Positions 1 to 8,763 of a DNA stretch of 64,000 bases are shown one piece after another. Both the position numbers and the translations under genes were made by a program. Positions within the stretch are counted from its first letter, which is position 1. Every line of letters begins with the position of its first letter. The notes beneath the pieces are model-generated. The model ran no database searches. It had not been told where the DNA came from and saw only the letters and a list, made by a program, of their open reading frames with translations. The stretch comes from Bacteroidota bacterium (lineage in GTDB: Bacteria; Bacteroidota; Bacteroidia; Chitinophagales; Chitinophagaceae): NCBI GenBank assembly GCA_023423405.1, contig JAFAFR010000043.1, positions 62,001-126,000 on the forward strand, written 5' to 3'.

Positions 1-1
1 C

Positions 2-916
2 GCCAACCCCTATATCACCAAACTGGGCGACCCCGCCACTTCTGCCCAGCGACTCAATTTTGCCCAATCCTTTAATGGGGTGGGGGCTTTCGTGGCGCCC
101 ATCATCGGCGGACATTTCATTTTCTCCGGTATCGAACACAGTAAGGAAGAACTCGCCGCCATGCAGGCCGGCGGCACCCTTAACGCTTACCTGCAGTCCG
201 AAGCCAACACCGTAAGGGTACCTTACCTCATCATCGCCATACTCGTATTCCTGCTGCTCTTTTTCTTTTTCATGGCCCATCTCCCCGAAGGCGAAAACAA
301 TGGCCGCGAAGATGCGAACAGCCATGCCGTATCGGGGTTCTCTTTTGCCGTATTAAAGAACAGGCAGGTATTCATGGCCGTTATGGCCCAGTGCTTTTAC
401 GTGGGCGCCCAGGTTTGCGTGGGCAGCTTCTTCGTCCGTTTTTCCAAATACGTGATGGACCTGCCGGAAAAAGATGCAGCATCCTGGCTTTCCATCGCCA
501 TGATCGGGTTCATGGTGGGACGCTTCCTCGGTACCTTCCTCATGCGTTATATCAAACCCGCGAGCCTGTTGCTGCTCTATGCCCTCATCAGCCTGACCCT
601 GCTGGCCATCGCACTCCTGCTGAAAGGAAATGCAGCCGTGTACTGTCTTATGGCCGTGCCCTTCTTTATGTCCATCATGTTCCCCACCATCTTTGCCCTG
701 GGCATCGACGGGCTGGGAGGGGAGGCACAGATGGCTTCTTCGCTGCTGGTGATGTCCATCGTGGGTGGCGCCATCTTCCCGCTCATCATGGGACAGGTAT
801 CCGACCTCAGCGGCGGCAATATCCAACTGGCCTATATTGTACCGCTGCTTTGCTTCGGCGTAGTGGCCTGGTTCGCCTTCAGCCAGCAGAAAAAGCCTGC
901 TTCCATTACCCCTTAA
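2..916 (+). CDS. fucP: Sugar MFS transporter, FucP type (5' truncated by window edge)
   Basis: This is the C-terminal part of an MFS proton symporter of the FucP/GluP family in the inner membrane. The frame is open from base 2 and begins with ANPYITKLGD followed by LNFAQSFNG, a hallmark of the L-fucose:H+ symporter group, so the start lies before the window. About 305 codons remain, with several hydrophobic membrane segments and a soluble loop after the first ones. Its stop lies 33 bases before an SDR gene and five further sugar-acid genes on the same strand, so it probably imports the sugar they degrade. L-fucose is the best guess from the enzymes downstream; another 6-deoxy sugar or hexose cannot be excluded from sequence alone. 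Confidence 0.9.
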   Translation, partial: ANPYITKLGDPATSAQRLNFAQSFNGVGAFVAPIIGGHFIFSGIEHSKEELAAMQAGGTLNAYLQSEANTVRVPYLIIAILVFLLLFFFFMAHLPEGENNGREDANSHAVSGFSFAVLKNRQVFMAVMAQCFYVGAQVCVGSFFVRFSKYVMDLPEKDAASWLSIAMIGFMVGRFLGTFLMRYIKPASLLLLYALISLTLLAIALLLKGNAAVYCLMAVPFFMSIMFPTIFALGIDGLGGEAQMASSLLVMSIVGGAIFPLIMGQVSDLSGGNIQLAYIVPLLCFGVVAWFAFSQQKKPASITP

Positions 917-949
917 CCATCACCGTTAGATCCATCAAATCCCATAACC

Positions 950-1714
950 ATGTTTTCCTATTCCAATAAAACAGTAGTGATCACCGGCGGGGCCAGCGGC
1001 ATCGGCAGATCGGCCACCCTCGCTTTCGCCCGCCAGGGCGCCAGCGTGCACGTGATTGAAGTGAACGATGCCAACATCGCCACCCTGCTCAGCGACATGA
1101 AGCAGGAAGGCCTCAGCGCCACCGCACATATCAGCGATGTATCCGACCAGCAAAAAATGATCGAAGTGTTCAACACCATCGGCCGGCTCGATGTACTCGT
1201 CAACAATGCCGGCGTATCGCATATCGGCAAAGTGACCACCACCACGGCGGACGACTTCGACCGCCTCTTCAACGTGAACGTGAAGGGTGTTTACAATTGC
1301 CTCTACGCGGCTATCCCGCTCATGCAGCAGCACGGCGGCGGCGCCATCCTCAACCTCTGCAGCATCGCCGCCTGGGTGGGACTCGCCGACCGCTTCGCCT
1401 ACTCTATGACCAAGGGCGCGGTGTACGCCATGACCATCTCCGCCGCCAAAGACTACCTGGCCGATAAGATCCGCGTCAACAGCATTTCACCCGCCCGCGT
1501 GCATACGCCCTTCGTGGACGGCTTCCTGGCAAAGAACTACGCCGGACGCGAAGCCGAGATGTTTGAAAAACTCGCCAAATCGCAGCCCATCGGCCGCATG
1601 GCCAAACCCGAGGAAATCGCTCATCTCATGATTTACCTTTGTTCCGACGAAGCTTCTTTTATCACGGGAACCGACTATCCCATTGATGGCGGCTTCCTGA
1701 CATTAAATACCTGA
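950..1714 (+). CDS. SDR dehydrogenase, probable 2-keto-3-deoxy-L-fuconate 4-dehydrogenase
   Basis: A 254-residue classical short-chain dehydrogenase. The N-terminus carries TGGASGIG (nucleotide-binding loop, about residues 12-19), then VNNAG at 84-88 and the full catalytic set Ser138, Tyr151, Lys155 (YSMTK). In oxidative L-fucose degradation an SDR oxidises 2-keto-3-deoxy-L-fuconate at C4 before a fumarylacetoacetate-hydrolase-family enzyme cleaves it, and the next gene, 12 bases on, is exactly such a hydrolase. That pairing is why I assign this SDR to the C4 step and the other SDR of the operon to the first step. The SDR call is firm; the substrate is inferred from context. Confidence 0.8.
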   Translation: MFSYSNKTVVITGGASGIGRSATLAFARQGASVHVIEVNDANIATLLSDMKQEGLSATAHISDVSDQQKMIEVFNTIGRLDVLVNNAGVSHIGKVTTTTADDFDRLFNVNVKGVYNCLYAAIPLMQQHGGGAILNLCSIAAWVGLADRFAYSMTKGAVYAMTISAAKDYLADKIRVNSISPARVHTPFVDGFLAKNYAGREAEMFEKLAKSQPIGRMAKPEEIAHLMIYLCSDEASFITGTDYPIDGGFLTLNT

Positions 1715-1726
1715 AATAACCGGCAC

Positions 1727-2584
1727 ATGAAACTGATCCGATTTGGCGCACCCGGCAAAGAAAAACCCGGTGTTTGTATTGACAACAAAAACTACGATGT
1801 ATCCGGCTTCATCCAGGATTACAACGAATCTTTTTTTGAAGAAGGCGGACTGGAAAACCTCGCCCGCATGCTGGTGAAATACGGCTCCGATCTTCCGGAA
1901 CTGCCTGCCGGCGAACGTTTGGGCGCACCCATCGCACGCCCTTCCAAGATCGTATGCATTGGCCTCAACTATGCCCTGCACGCCAAAGAGACCAACGCCA
2001 CACCACCTGCCGAGCCCGTTATCTTCCTCAAATCCACCACCGCTGTTGTGGGTCCCAATGACCCCGTCATGATCCCCAAAGATTCGGTGAAAACGGACTG
2101 GGAGGTGGAACTGGCCATAGTGATCGGCAAAAAAGCCTCCTATGTGGACGAATCCGAAGCCCTGGACTATGTGGCCGGCTACTGCCTCCACAACGACATC
2201 AGCGAAAGGGAATACCAACTGGAGCGGAGCGGCACCTGGGACAAAGGCAAGGGCTGCGATACCTTTGCGCCCCTCGGTCCCTGGCTGGTAACGCCCGACG
2301 AAATTCCCGATCCCCACCAGCTTCGTTTGTGGCTCACCGTGAACGGCCAAAAAATGCAGGACGGCAATACCAACGATTTCATTTTTAATATTCCCCACGT
2401 GATCGCGTATACCAGCCGCTTCATGACCCTGCTGCCCGGCGACGTTATCTCCACCGGAACGCCTTCGGGCGTGGCCCTGGGCATGGCACAACCGCGTTAT
2501 CTCAGAGCAGGCGACATCATGGAACTGGGCATCGACCACCTCGGAACGTCCAAACAAACCTGCATACCCTATGCGGCGCATTGA
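1727..2584 (+). CDS. FAH-family hydrolase, probable 2,4-diketo-3-deoxy-L-fuconate hydrolase
   Basis: A 285-residue fumarylacetoacetate hydrolase family protein. It shows GLNYALHAKE (about 79-88), the metal-ligand stretch WEVELAIVIG with Glu126 and Glu128, NDISER with Asp157, and the C-terminal TGTPSGVALG loop. Family members cleave C-C bonds of diketo acids using a divalent metal. Known members in the oxidative L-fucose and L-rhamnose routes split 2,4-diketo-3-deoxy acids to pyruvate and lactate. Its end overlaps the following amidohydrolase by 14 bases, so the two are translationally coupled. Substrate assignment rests on the operon. Confidence 0.82.
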   Translation: MKLIRFGAPGKEKPGVCIDNKNYDVSGFIQDYNESFFEEGGLENLARMLVKYGSDLPELPAGERLGAPIARPSKIVCIGLNYALHAKETNATPPAEPVIFLKSTTAVVGPNDPVMIPKDSVKTDWEVELAIVIGKKASYVDESEALDYVAGYCLHNDISEREYQLERSGTWDKGKGCDTFAPLGPWLVTPDEIPDPHQLRLWLTVNGQKMQDGNTNDFIFNIPHVIAYTSRFMTLLPGDVISTGTPSGVALGMAQPRYLRAGDIMELGIDHLGTSKQTCIPYAAH

Positions 2585-3392
2585 TGCCCATAACCATTTC
2601 TGGCAGTACCAGCCGGTGCGCGATGCCTGGATCGACGACAGCATGCAGGTTATCCGGCGCGATTTTTTTCCCGCCGACCTGGCGCCCCTGCTCGAAGCCA
2701 ACGGCTTTGAAGGATGCGTGGCCGTGCAGGCCGACCAGTCCGATACCGAAACGGAATTCCTGCTGCAACTCGCTGCAGGCGCGCCTTTCATCAAAGGCGT
2801 GGTGGGCTGGACCGATCTCCGTTCGCCGCTCCTGGAAGAAAAACTCGAACAATACCAGCACCAGCCCCTGCTCAAAGGTTTTCGTCACATCCTGCAGGGA
2901 GAACTGAACCGGTGCTTCATGCTGCAGCCGGCATTCATCAACGGCATCACCGCGATCGGGAAAAAGGGATACAGGTACGATATCCTCATCTACCCCGACC
3001 AGGTAGGCTATGCCGCACAGCTCACTGCCAAATGCAGCAACCAGCCTTTCATCATTGACCATTGCGCCAAGCCACCCATCAAAACGGGCGAAATCAACTC
3101 CTGGAAAGAAAACATGGAAGCATTCCGCCACCAGGAGCACGTGTATTGCAAGGTATCCGGACTAGCCACGGAAGCGGATTGGAACAACTGGACACCGGAG
3201 CAGATCCGTCCCTACCTGGAATGCATAACCGAAATCTTCGGCACCCGGCGCCTGGTTTTCGGATCAGACTGGCCCGTGAGCCTGCTGGCGGGTTCTTATG
3301 AAAAAACCGTGCAGCTCATTGCCAATTTTTACAGCGAAGCGGAACAGGAAGCGGTCTTCTCCGCGAATGCTAAAAACTTTTATAATATCTGA
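2571..3392 (+). CDS. Amidohydrolase-fold sugar lactonase, probable L-fuconolactonase
   Basis: A 273-residue TIM-barrel amidohydrolase of the COG3618 lactonase group. The HxH signature is at His7 and His9 (DAHNHFWQY), a further histidine is in IIDHCAKP (His164), and the C-terminal catalytic Asp is in FGSDWPV (Asp233). COG3618 proteins hydrolyse sugar 1,5- or 1,4-lactones such as L-fucono- and L-rhamnonolactone. It starts inside the end of the FAH-family gene (14-base overlap) and stops two bases before the second SDR, so it would act right after a sugar 1-dehydrogenase made by the same operon. The family call is strong; L-fuconolactone is the most probable substrate. Confidence 0.82.
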   Translation: MRRIDAHNHFWQYQPVRDAWIDDSMQVIRRDFFPADLAPLLEANGFEGCVAVQADQSDTETEFLLQLAAGAPFIKGVVGWTDLRSPLLEEKLEQYQHQPLLKGFRHILQGELNRCFMLQPAFINGITAIGKKGYRYDILIYPDQVGYAAQLTAKCSNQPFIIDHCAKPPIKTGEINSWKENMEAFRHQEHVYCKVSGLATEADWNNWTPEQIRPYLECITEIFGTRRLVFGSDWPVSLLAGSYEKTVQLIANFYSEAEQEAVFSANAKNFYNI

Positions 3393-3394
3393 CC

Positions 3395-4180
3395 ATGGAT
3401 CTTTTACTGAAGGACAAAATCATCATCGTAACCGGCGGCGCCAAAGGCATCGGCGAAGGCATTGTGCGTGTGCTGGCGCAGGAAGGCGCCATTCCCGTTG
3501 TTGTGGGCCGCGATGAAAAAGACAATCTCAAACTGGTAGATGAGCTGCAGGCGAAAGGCTACCAGGCTTTTCAATATGCTGCAGAGCTGAACGATCCCGC
3601 CAACTGCGAAAAAGCGGTAGCGGCTACTGTTGAACGTTATGGCCGTATCGACGGGCTCGTGAACAACGCAGGGAAGAACGACGGCGTGGGGCTCGAAAGC
3701 GGTTCCTATACCGCCTTCATGGAATCCCTGCACCGTAACCTGGTACACTATTACCTCATGGCGCATTTCGCATTGCCCTACCTGAAACGATCGAAAGGCC
3801 ACATTGTGAACATCAGTTCAAAAACTGCGGAAACGGGCCAGGGCAACACATCGGCCTACGCCGCCAGCAATGGCGGACGCAATGCGCTCACGCGCGAATG
3901 GGCCGTGGAGCTGCTTCCCTACGGCATCCGCGTGAACGCCATCATCGTCGCCGAATGCTGGACCCCGCAATACGAAACCTGGATCCAGACCCTTCCCGAT
4001 CCCGCGGCAAAACTTGCCAGCATCAACGCCCGCATTCCATTTGAAAACCGCATGACCACGGCAGAAGAGATCGCCAATACCACGGCCTTCCTGCTGTCGC
4101 AGCGTTCCAGCCACACCACCGGGCAACTCATCCATGTGGATGGCGGCTACGTGCATCTTGATCCCATCATACAAGACTAA
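3395..4180 (+). CDS. SDR protein, probable L-fucose 1-dehydrogenase, catalytic Lys replaced by Asn
   Basis: A 261-residue SDR with TGGAKGIG (13-20) for the cofactor, VNNAG (89-93), and Ser142 and Tyr155 at the normal 13-residue spacing. The fourth catalytic position is not Lys: the motif reads YAASN, with Asn159 encoded by AAT at 3869-3871. The C-terminal part is SDR-like (RVNAIIVAE, then HVDGGY). By elimination in this operon it would oxidise the sugar at C1 to a lactone for the neighbouring lactonase. Whether it is a fully active dehydrogenase with an altered proton relay, or a specialised branch, cannot be decided here. Only 4 bases separate it from the dehydratase gene. Confidence 0.75.
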   Translation: MDLLLKDKIIIVTGGAKGIGEGIVRVLAQEGAIPVVVGRDEKDNLKLVDELQAKGYQAFQYAAELNDPANCEKAVAATVERYGRIDGLVNNAGKNDGVGLESGSYTAFMESLHRNLVHYYLMAHFALPYLKRSKGHIVNISSKTAETGQGNTSAYAASNGGRNALTREWAVELLPYGIRVNAIIVAECWTPQYETWIQTLPDPAAKLASINARIPFENRMTTAEEIANTTAFLLSQRSSHTTGQLIHVDGGYVHLDPIIQD

Positions 4181-4184
4181 AACA

Positions 4185-5822
4185 ATGGCACAACTCACCA
4201 TACAGATCCATCCCCACGACAATGTGCTGGTAGCCCTGCAGCACCTCAAAGCCGGCACCGCCATTCCCTGGCAGGGCGGCAGCATTGTGCTCACTACCGA
4301 TGTGCCCGCCAAACACAAGTTCAGCCTCGTGCAACTGCAGCCCGGCGACCCCGTATTCATGTACGGTGTTACGGTAGGAAAGGCGGAGCATCCCATCGCA
4401 CCCGGGGAACTGCTTACGATCGATAACATCAAACATGCGGCCGATCCTTTCGACTACCGCGAAAGCCACTATAGCTGGACACCACCCGATATAACGGCCT
4501 TCACTAACCGAACCTTCAACGGCTACCACCGTGGCGATGGCCGCGTGGGCACTGCCAATTACTGGCTCTTCATTCCTACTGTATTTTGCGAGAACCGCAA
4601 CCTCGATGTGATCCGCGAAGCCCTGGTGAACGAACTCGGCTACGGGGTAACGGACCAGTATAAACGCTATACGAAAGATCTCGCCGACGCCATCCGGAAA
4701 GGAGAAACCCTTTCAACCGTGCAGTTCCATCCCGGCAAACCCAGCCAGAACCGTCTTTTTAAAAACGTGGACGGCATCAAATTCCTGAACCACGATGGCG
4801 GCTGCGGCGGCATACGCCAGGATGCGGCCATACTCGGCAAACTGCTTGCCGCTTATGCCAACCATCCCAATGTGGGTGGTGTAACCGTACTGAGCCTGGG
4901 CTGCCAGCACCTGCAAACCCGCGACTTTCTCGAAGAGCTCAAAACCCTCAACCCGGGATTCGATAAACCGCTCTATGTGTTTGAGCAGCAGGAATCGGAA
5001 AGCGAGCCCCAACTCATCAGTTCGGCCATCAGGCAAACCTTTGACGGCCTGCAGGAAATCAATCGCCTGGAAAGACGTCCCGCGCCGCTGTCGAAACTCG
5101 CCGTGGGTGTGAAATGCGGTGGCAGCGATGGTTTCAGCGGCATTTCCGCCAACCCCGCCGTGGGTTATTGCAGCGACCTGCTGGCTGCCCTCGGCGCCAC
5201 CGTGTTGCTGGCCGAATTCCCCGAACTCTGCGGCGCCGAGCAGGAGCTGATCGACCGCGCAGTGGATGAAAAAACGGCCCGCAAATTCATTCGCCTCATG
5301 AAATCCTACGATGCGCTCGCGCACCAGGTAGGATCGGGCTTTTATATGAACCCGAGTCCCGGTAATATCCGCGACGGCCTCATCACCGACGCCATCAAAA
5401 GCGCCGGCGCCGCGCGCAAGGGCGGGCACTCACCCGTTACCGATGTGCTCGATTATACCGAGCAGGCCAGGCGTCCGGGCCTCAACCTGGTGTGCACACC
5501 CGGCAACGACGTGGAAGCCACCACCGGCAAAGCCGCGGCCGGCGCCACGCTGATCCTTTTCACCACGGGCCTGGGCACACCCACCGGCAACCCGGTTTGT
5601 CCCACTATTAAAATCAGCACCAACACCGCACTGGCCCGGCGCATGCCCGATATCATCGACATCGATACCGGTCCCATTATTACGGGTGAAAAAACCATTC
5701 CGCAAATGGGGGCCGATATCCTGGAATACTGCATCAAAGCGGCCAGCGGTGAAGTGGTTCCCAAAGCGGTGCAGTTGAACCAGGACGATTTCATTCCCTG
5801 GAAGCGGGGCGTGAGCCTTTGA
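4185..5822 (+). CDS. UxaA-family (altronate/galactarate dehydratase type) sugar-acid dehydratase
   Basis: A 545-residue UxaA/GarD-family dehydratase. An N-terminal SAF-like segment (about 1-90) is followed by the large dehydratase domain with HDGGCGG near residue 203, VKCGGSDGFSG, and near the C-terminus LFTTGLGTPTGNPV and PTIKISTN. I chose ATG 4185, four bases after the SDR stop, because MAQLTIQIHP is a natural SAF-domain start; an upstream in-frame ATG at 4134 lies inside the SDR gene. Family enzymes dehydrate altronate or galactarate with iron. UxaA-type genes also sit in the Campylobacter jejuni L-fucose locus, which supports the role of L-fuconate dehydratase here in place of the enolase-superfamily enzyme used by Xanthomonas. 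It is the last gene of the operon. Confidence 0.85.
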   Translation: MAQLTIQIHPHDNVLVALQHLKAGTAIPWQGGSIVLTTDVPAKHKFSLVQLQPGDPVFMYGVTVGKAEHPIAPGELLTIDNIKHAADPFDYRESHYSWTPPDITAFTNRTFNGYHRGDGRVGTANYWLFIPTVFCENRNLDVIREALVNELGYGVTDQYKRYTKDLADAIRKGETLSTVQFHPGKPSQNRLFKNVDGIKFLNHDGGCGGIRQDAAILGKLLAAYANHPNVGGVTVLSLGCQHLQTRDFLEELKTLNPGFDKPLYVFEQQESESEPQLISSAIRQTFDGLQEINRLERRPAPLSKLAVGVKCGGSDGFSGISANPAVGYCSDLLAALGATVLLAEFPELCGAEQELIDRAVDEKTARKFIRLMKSYDALAHQVGSGFYMNPSPGNIRDGLITDAIKSAGAARKGGHSPVTDVLDYTEQARRPGLNLVCTPGNDVEATTGKAAAGATLILFTTGLGTPTGNPVCPTIKISTNTALARRMPDIIDIDTGPIITGEKTIPQMGADILEYCIKAASGEVVPKAVQLNQDDFIPWKRGVSL

Positions 5823-6085
5823 GCGGGACAGTACCTTCGATTTATTGGGGGAAAGCACGGGGACAGCTCCCCCGGGCATCCCCCGACCATTCCCCGATCA
5901 TTCCCCGAAAACACCGCCGGCGCCCGCTGAAAACCGGCGTTCAGTTCAAAAAATGCCCCCGCTCACTTCAAAAACCAGTACAGCCCGCTACATTTTTCAC
6001 CGCGCATTGACTGGCAGGCAGTAGATTTGGTGCTGTTGTTTTCAAACCGGACTGCTTCAAACCAAACCACCTAACGCCAAACTAT
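5823..6085. other. Intergenic region with hairpins and an 11-bp direct repeat
   Basis: This 263-base gap follows the fucose-type operon. It contains a GGGGGA/TCCCCC stem (5847-5852 with 5868-5873) and a CGCCGG/CCGGCG stem (5915-5920 with 5934-5939), either of which could help end transcription although neither has a T-run. Between them an 11-base unit CCCCGAYCATT occurs twice in tandem (5881-5902), and its first six bases recur at 5903. A TAGATTTG at 6022-6029 fits the Bacteroidota -7 element for the next gene. I see no coding sequence or RNA gene here. Confidence 0.5.
6022..6029 (+). promoter_or_regulatory. Candidate -7 promoter element of the esterase gene
   Basis: TAGATTTG matches the Bacteroidota primary-sigma -7 consensus TAnnTTTG and lies 56 bases before the esterase ATG. 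No clear TTG -33 element is found 19-23 bases upstream, so support is partial. Confidence 0.35.
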
Positions 6086-6868
6086 ATGCGCCAATTGCCG
6101 CTGCTCCTTGCCAGCTTCTTCGTCCTCGCCTCCCTGGCCGTCAAAAGCCAGGACACCGAACTTTTCCAGCGAAAGCTGTTCATCTCACCCGCCGGCGACA
6201 CGCTCCGCTACCGCATTCTCTTTCCCGAGAATTACGAAAAAGGAAAGATTTACCCGCTGGTTCTTTTCCTGCACGGGGCAGGGGAGCGGGGAAGCGACAA
6301 TGAAAAGCAACTCGTTCACGGCGCTTCCCTTTTCCTCGCCGACTCCAACCGGCATAAATATCCCGCCATCGTGGTCTTCCCGCAATGTCCCGAAAACGAC
6401 TTCTGGAGTTCGATAAAATTCACCCGCAACGAAGGCGGCAACCGTTTTCAATTCGACTACAGCCAGCCGATGCGGTTGCCCCTGCAGCGCTGCCTCGACC
6501 TCACCCGTTCGCTCATGGCCACCGAAAAAGTGAACCCGAAAAAAGTCTTCATCACCGGCCTGTCCATGGGAGGCATGGGTACTTTCGAGCTGGTATACCA
6601 TGCGCCTGCCATTTTTAAAGCGGCTGCACCCATCTGCGGCGGGGGCGACAGCGCAGCGTACAACCGGCAAACAGCCAAAGTGCCCTTCTGGATCTTCCAC
6701 GGCGATGCCGATCCCGTGGTGCCGGTGCAGCTTTCCCGCAGCATGGCGGCGCGGCTGAAAGAGCTGAAAAGCAAAGTCAGGTATACCGAATACCCCGGCG
6801 TGCAGCACAACAGTTGGGACAACGCTTTTGCAGAACCGGGTTTCCTGTCCTGGTTCTGGCAACAGTAG
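6086..6868 (+). CDS. Secreted alpha/beta hydrolase, carboxylesterase-like
   Basis: A 260-residue exported alpha/beta hydrolase. Residues 1-21 form a Sec signal peptide (LLLASFFVLASLAVKSQ). The fold markers are LFLHGAGERG (60-69, oxyanion hole), nucleophile Ser160 in GLSMGGMG, acid Asp207 or Asp209 in HGDADP, and His241. This dienelactone-hydrolase/phospholipase-like family is often labelled a prolyl oligopeptidase-type peptidase in Bacteroidota genomes, but it lacks the beta-propeller, so esterase activity on a polysaccharide or lipid substrate is more likely. It stands alone after a 263-base gap and ends 44 bases before the ABC exporter start. Confidence 0.8.
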   Translation: MRQLPLLLASFFVLASLAVKSQDTELFQRKLFISPAGDTLRYRILFPENYEKGKIYPLVLFLHGAGERGSDNEKQLVHGASLFLADSNRHKYPAIVVFPQCPENDFWSSIKFTRNEGGNRFQFDYSQPMRLPLQRCLDLTRSLMATEKVNPKKVFITGLSMGGMGTFELVYHAPAIFKAAAPICGGGDSAAYNRQTAKVPFWIFHGDADPVVPVQLSRSMAARLKELKSKVRYTEYPGVQHNSWDNAFAEPGFLSWFWQQ

Positions 6869-6912
6869 AACAGCAGGCGGGGGAGATGATTTCTGGTTAC
6901 CTTCGCGTTTCC

Positions 6913-8763
6913 ATGAAACAGCTCCGTTCGATCAATAAATATTTCTGGAAGTACCGCTGGCGCTTTTCGCTGGGAATATTGTTCATACTGCTCTCCAACT
7001 ATTTTCGCATACTCGCGCCGCAGATCACCGGTTACGTGATAGACGGGGTGGAAAAACAACTCCCCGGTTACCAGCCGAAAAAACTGGTGCATGCCTACGA
7101 TCCCCTGGTACAGCAACTGGTGGCTTATGGCCAGGGACTCAGCTTCGGGCAGATGCTGCTTTTCTGCGGCATCGTGCTATTGGCCGTAGCGCTGCTCAGC
7201 GGCTTTTTTCTTTTCCTGATGCGGCAAACCATCATCGTAATGAGTCGCCACATTGAATACGATCAGAAGAACGAGATCTACAACCACTACCAGTTGCTGG
7301 ATTTGAGCTTTTACAAACGCAACAGCACGGGCGATCTCATGAACCGCATTACGGAAGACGTAAGCCGCGTGCGCATGTATACCGGTCCGGCCCTCATGTA
7401 TTTCATCAACCTGGCCGTTACCATCGGGTTCAGTCTCTACTATATGCTCACGGCCAACTGGAAGCTTTCGCTTATTGTACTGGCGCCCCTGCCGCTGCTG
7501 GCCCTCACCATTTATTATGTGAACACCATCATCAACCGGCGCAGTGAACGCATACAGGAACTGCTGAGTGACCTCACCACCACGGCGCAGGAATCCTATT
7601 CCGGCATCCGGGTGATCAAAAGTTTTGTGCAGGAAAAGGCCCAGGAGCGCTGGTTTGAGCAGAACAGCCAGGCCTATCGCAGCAATGCCATCGGGCTGGC
7701 AAAAGTGGAAGCGATCTACTTTCCGTCCATGTCGCTCATGATCGGCATCAGCACCCTGCTCACCATTTTAGTAGGCGGCATCTACAGCCTGCAGCCGGGT
7801 ACGGGCGTCACCGCCGGCACCCTGGCCGAGTTCATCATGTACATCAACATCCTCACGTTCCCGGTGAGCGCCATCGGGTGGACGGCCAGTATGATCCAGC
7901 GGGCCGAAGCCTCACAGAAACGCATCAACGAATTTCTCCATACCGTACCCCAGGTAGAGGAACCTGCACATCCGCAGCAGCCGGCCATTGGGGGCAATAT
8001 CGAATTCCGCAACCTGAACTTCACTTACGCGCATACCGGCATACAGGCGATAAAGGACTTCAACCTGCAGATCCGCCAGGGGGAGAAGATTGCCGTAATT
8101 GGCAGAACGGGCAGCGGTAAAACAACCCTGGCGCAATTGCTGTTGCGCATGTTCGATCCGCAGGAAGGAGAGATCCGGCTCGAAGGTGTGGACATCCGCG
8201 ATATCGACCTGCACCACCTCCGGCAGCAGGTGAGCTATGTGCCGCAGGATGTGTTCCTGTTCAGCGACACCATCCGCAACAACATCGCTTTCGGGCGCAG
8301 CAAAGTGGAACCGGGTGAAGTGGAGGATGCGGCGCGGGCCGCCAGCGTGCATAGGGAGATCGAGGGCTTCGCGCAGCAATACGAAACCATGATCGGCGAG
8401 CGGGGCGTAACCCTGAGTGGTGGCCAGAAACAGCGCATCAGCATAGCGCGTGCTTTGCTGAAACATCCCGACATCATTATTTTCGACGACTGTCTCAGCG
8501 CCGTTGATGCCCGCACCGAAAAACAGATCATCACTAACCTCTATACCTACCTGAACAATAAAACCGCCATCGTTATTACCCACCGCATCTTTTCACTGTT
8601 CCGGTTCGACCGCATAGTGGTGCTGGAGGATGGAAAAATTGCAGAAATGGGCACACACGAAGAACTGGTAGGCAATAACGGATATTATCAATTCTTATAT
8701 GAACACCAGCAGGAGGAACCCGAGGAAGATGCCGCCGGTAGCGGGATAGAGGGAAACACTTAG
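6913..8763 (+). CDS. ABC exporter half-transporter (permease fused to ATPase)
   Basis: A 616-residue fused exporter of the MsbA/multidrug/lipid class in the inner membrane. About 320 residues of six transmembrane helices precede the nucleotide-binding domain: Walker A GRTGSGKT (397-404), Q-loop VPQDVFLFS, signature LSGGQ (501-505), Walker B IIFDD and the H-loop THRIFS. The residue after the Walker B Asp is Asp526, not the usual catalytic Glu, a feature of the degenerate site in heterodimeric exporters, yet no partner gene is adjacent. I prefer ATG 6913 (MKQLRSIN) to in-frame upstream starts that run back into the esterase gene. Substrate unknown. Confidence 0.9.
   Translation: MKQLRSINKYFWKYRWRFSLGILFILLSNYFRILAPQITGYVIDGVEKQLPGYQPKKLVHAYDPLVQQLVAYGQGLSFGQMLLFCGIVLLAVALLSGFFLFLMRQTIIVMSRHIEYDQKNEIYNHYQLLDLSFYKRNSTGDLMNRITEDVSRVRMYTGPALMYFINLAVTIGFSLYYMLTANWKLSLIVLAPLPLLALTIYYVNTIINRRSERIQELLSDLTTTAQESYSGIRVIKSFVQEKAQERWFEQNSQAYRSNAIGLAKVEAIYFPSMSLMIGISTLLTILVGGIYSLQPGTGVTAGTLAEFIMYINILTFPVSAIGWTASMIQRAEASQKRINEFLHTVPQVEEPAHPQQPAIGGNIEFRNLNFTYAHTGIQAIKDFNLQIRQGEKIAVIGRTGSGKTTLAQLLLRMFDPQEGEIRLEGVDIRDIDLHHLRQQVSYVPQDVFLFSDTIRNNIAFGRSKVEPGEVEDAARAASVHREIEGFAQQYETMIGERGVTLSGGQKQRISIARALLKHPDIIIFDDCLSAVDARTEKQIITNLYTYLNNKTAIVITHRIFSLFRFDRIVVLEDGKIAEMGTHEELVGNNGYYQFLYEHQQEEPEEDAAGSGIEGNT

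Noticed and set aside
1703..2875. 390-codon minus-strand frame in the sugar operon
   Set aside because: It overlaps the FAH and lactonase genes, which have complete catalytic motifs; its translation is low in conserved features.
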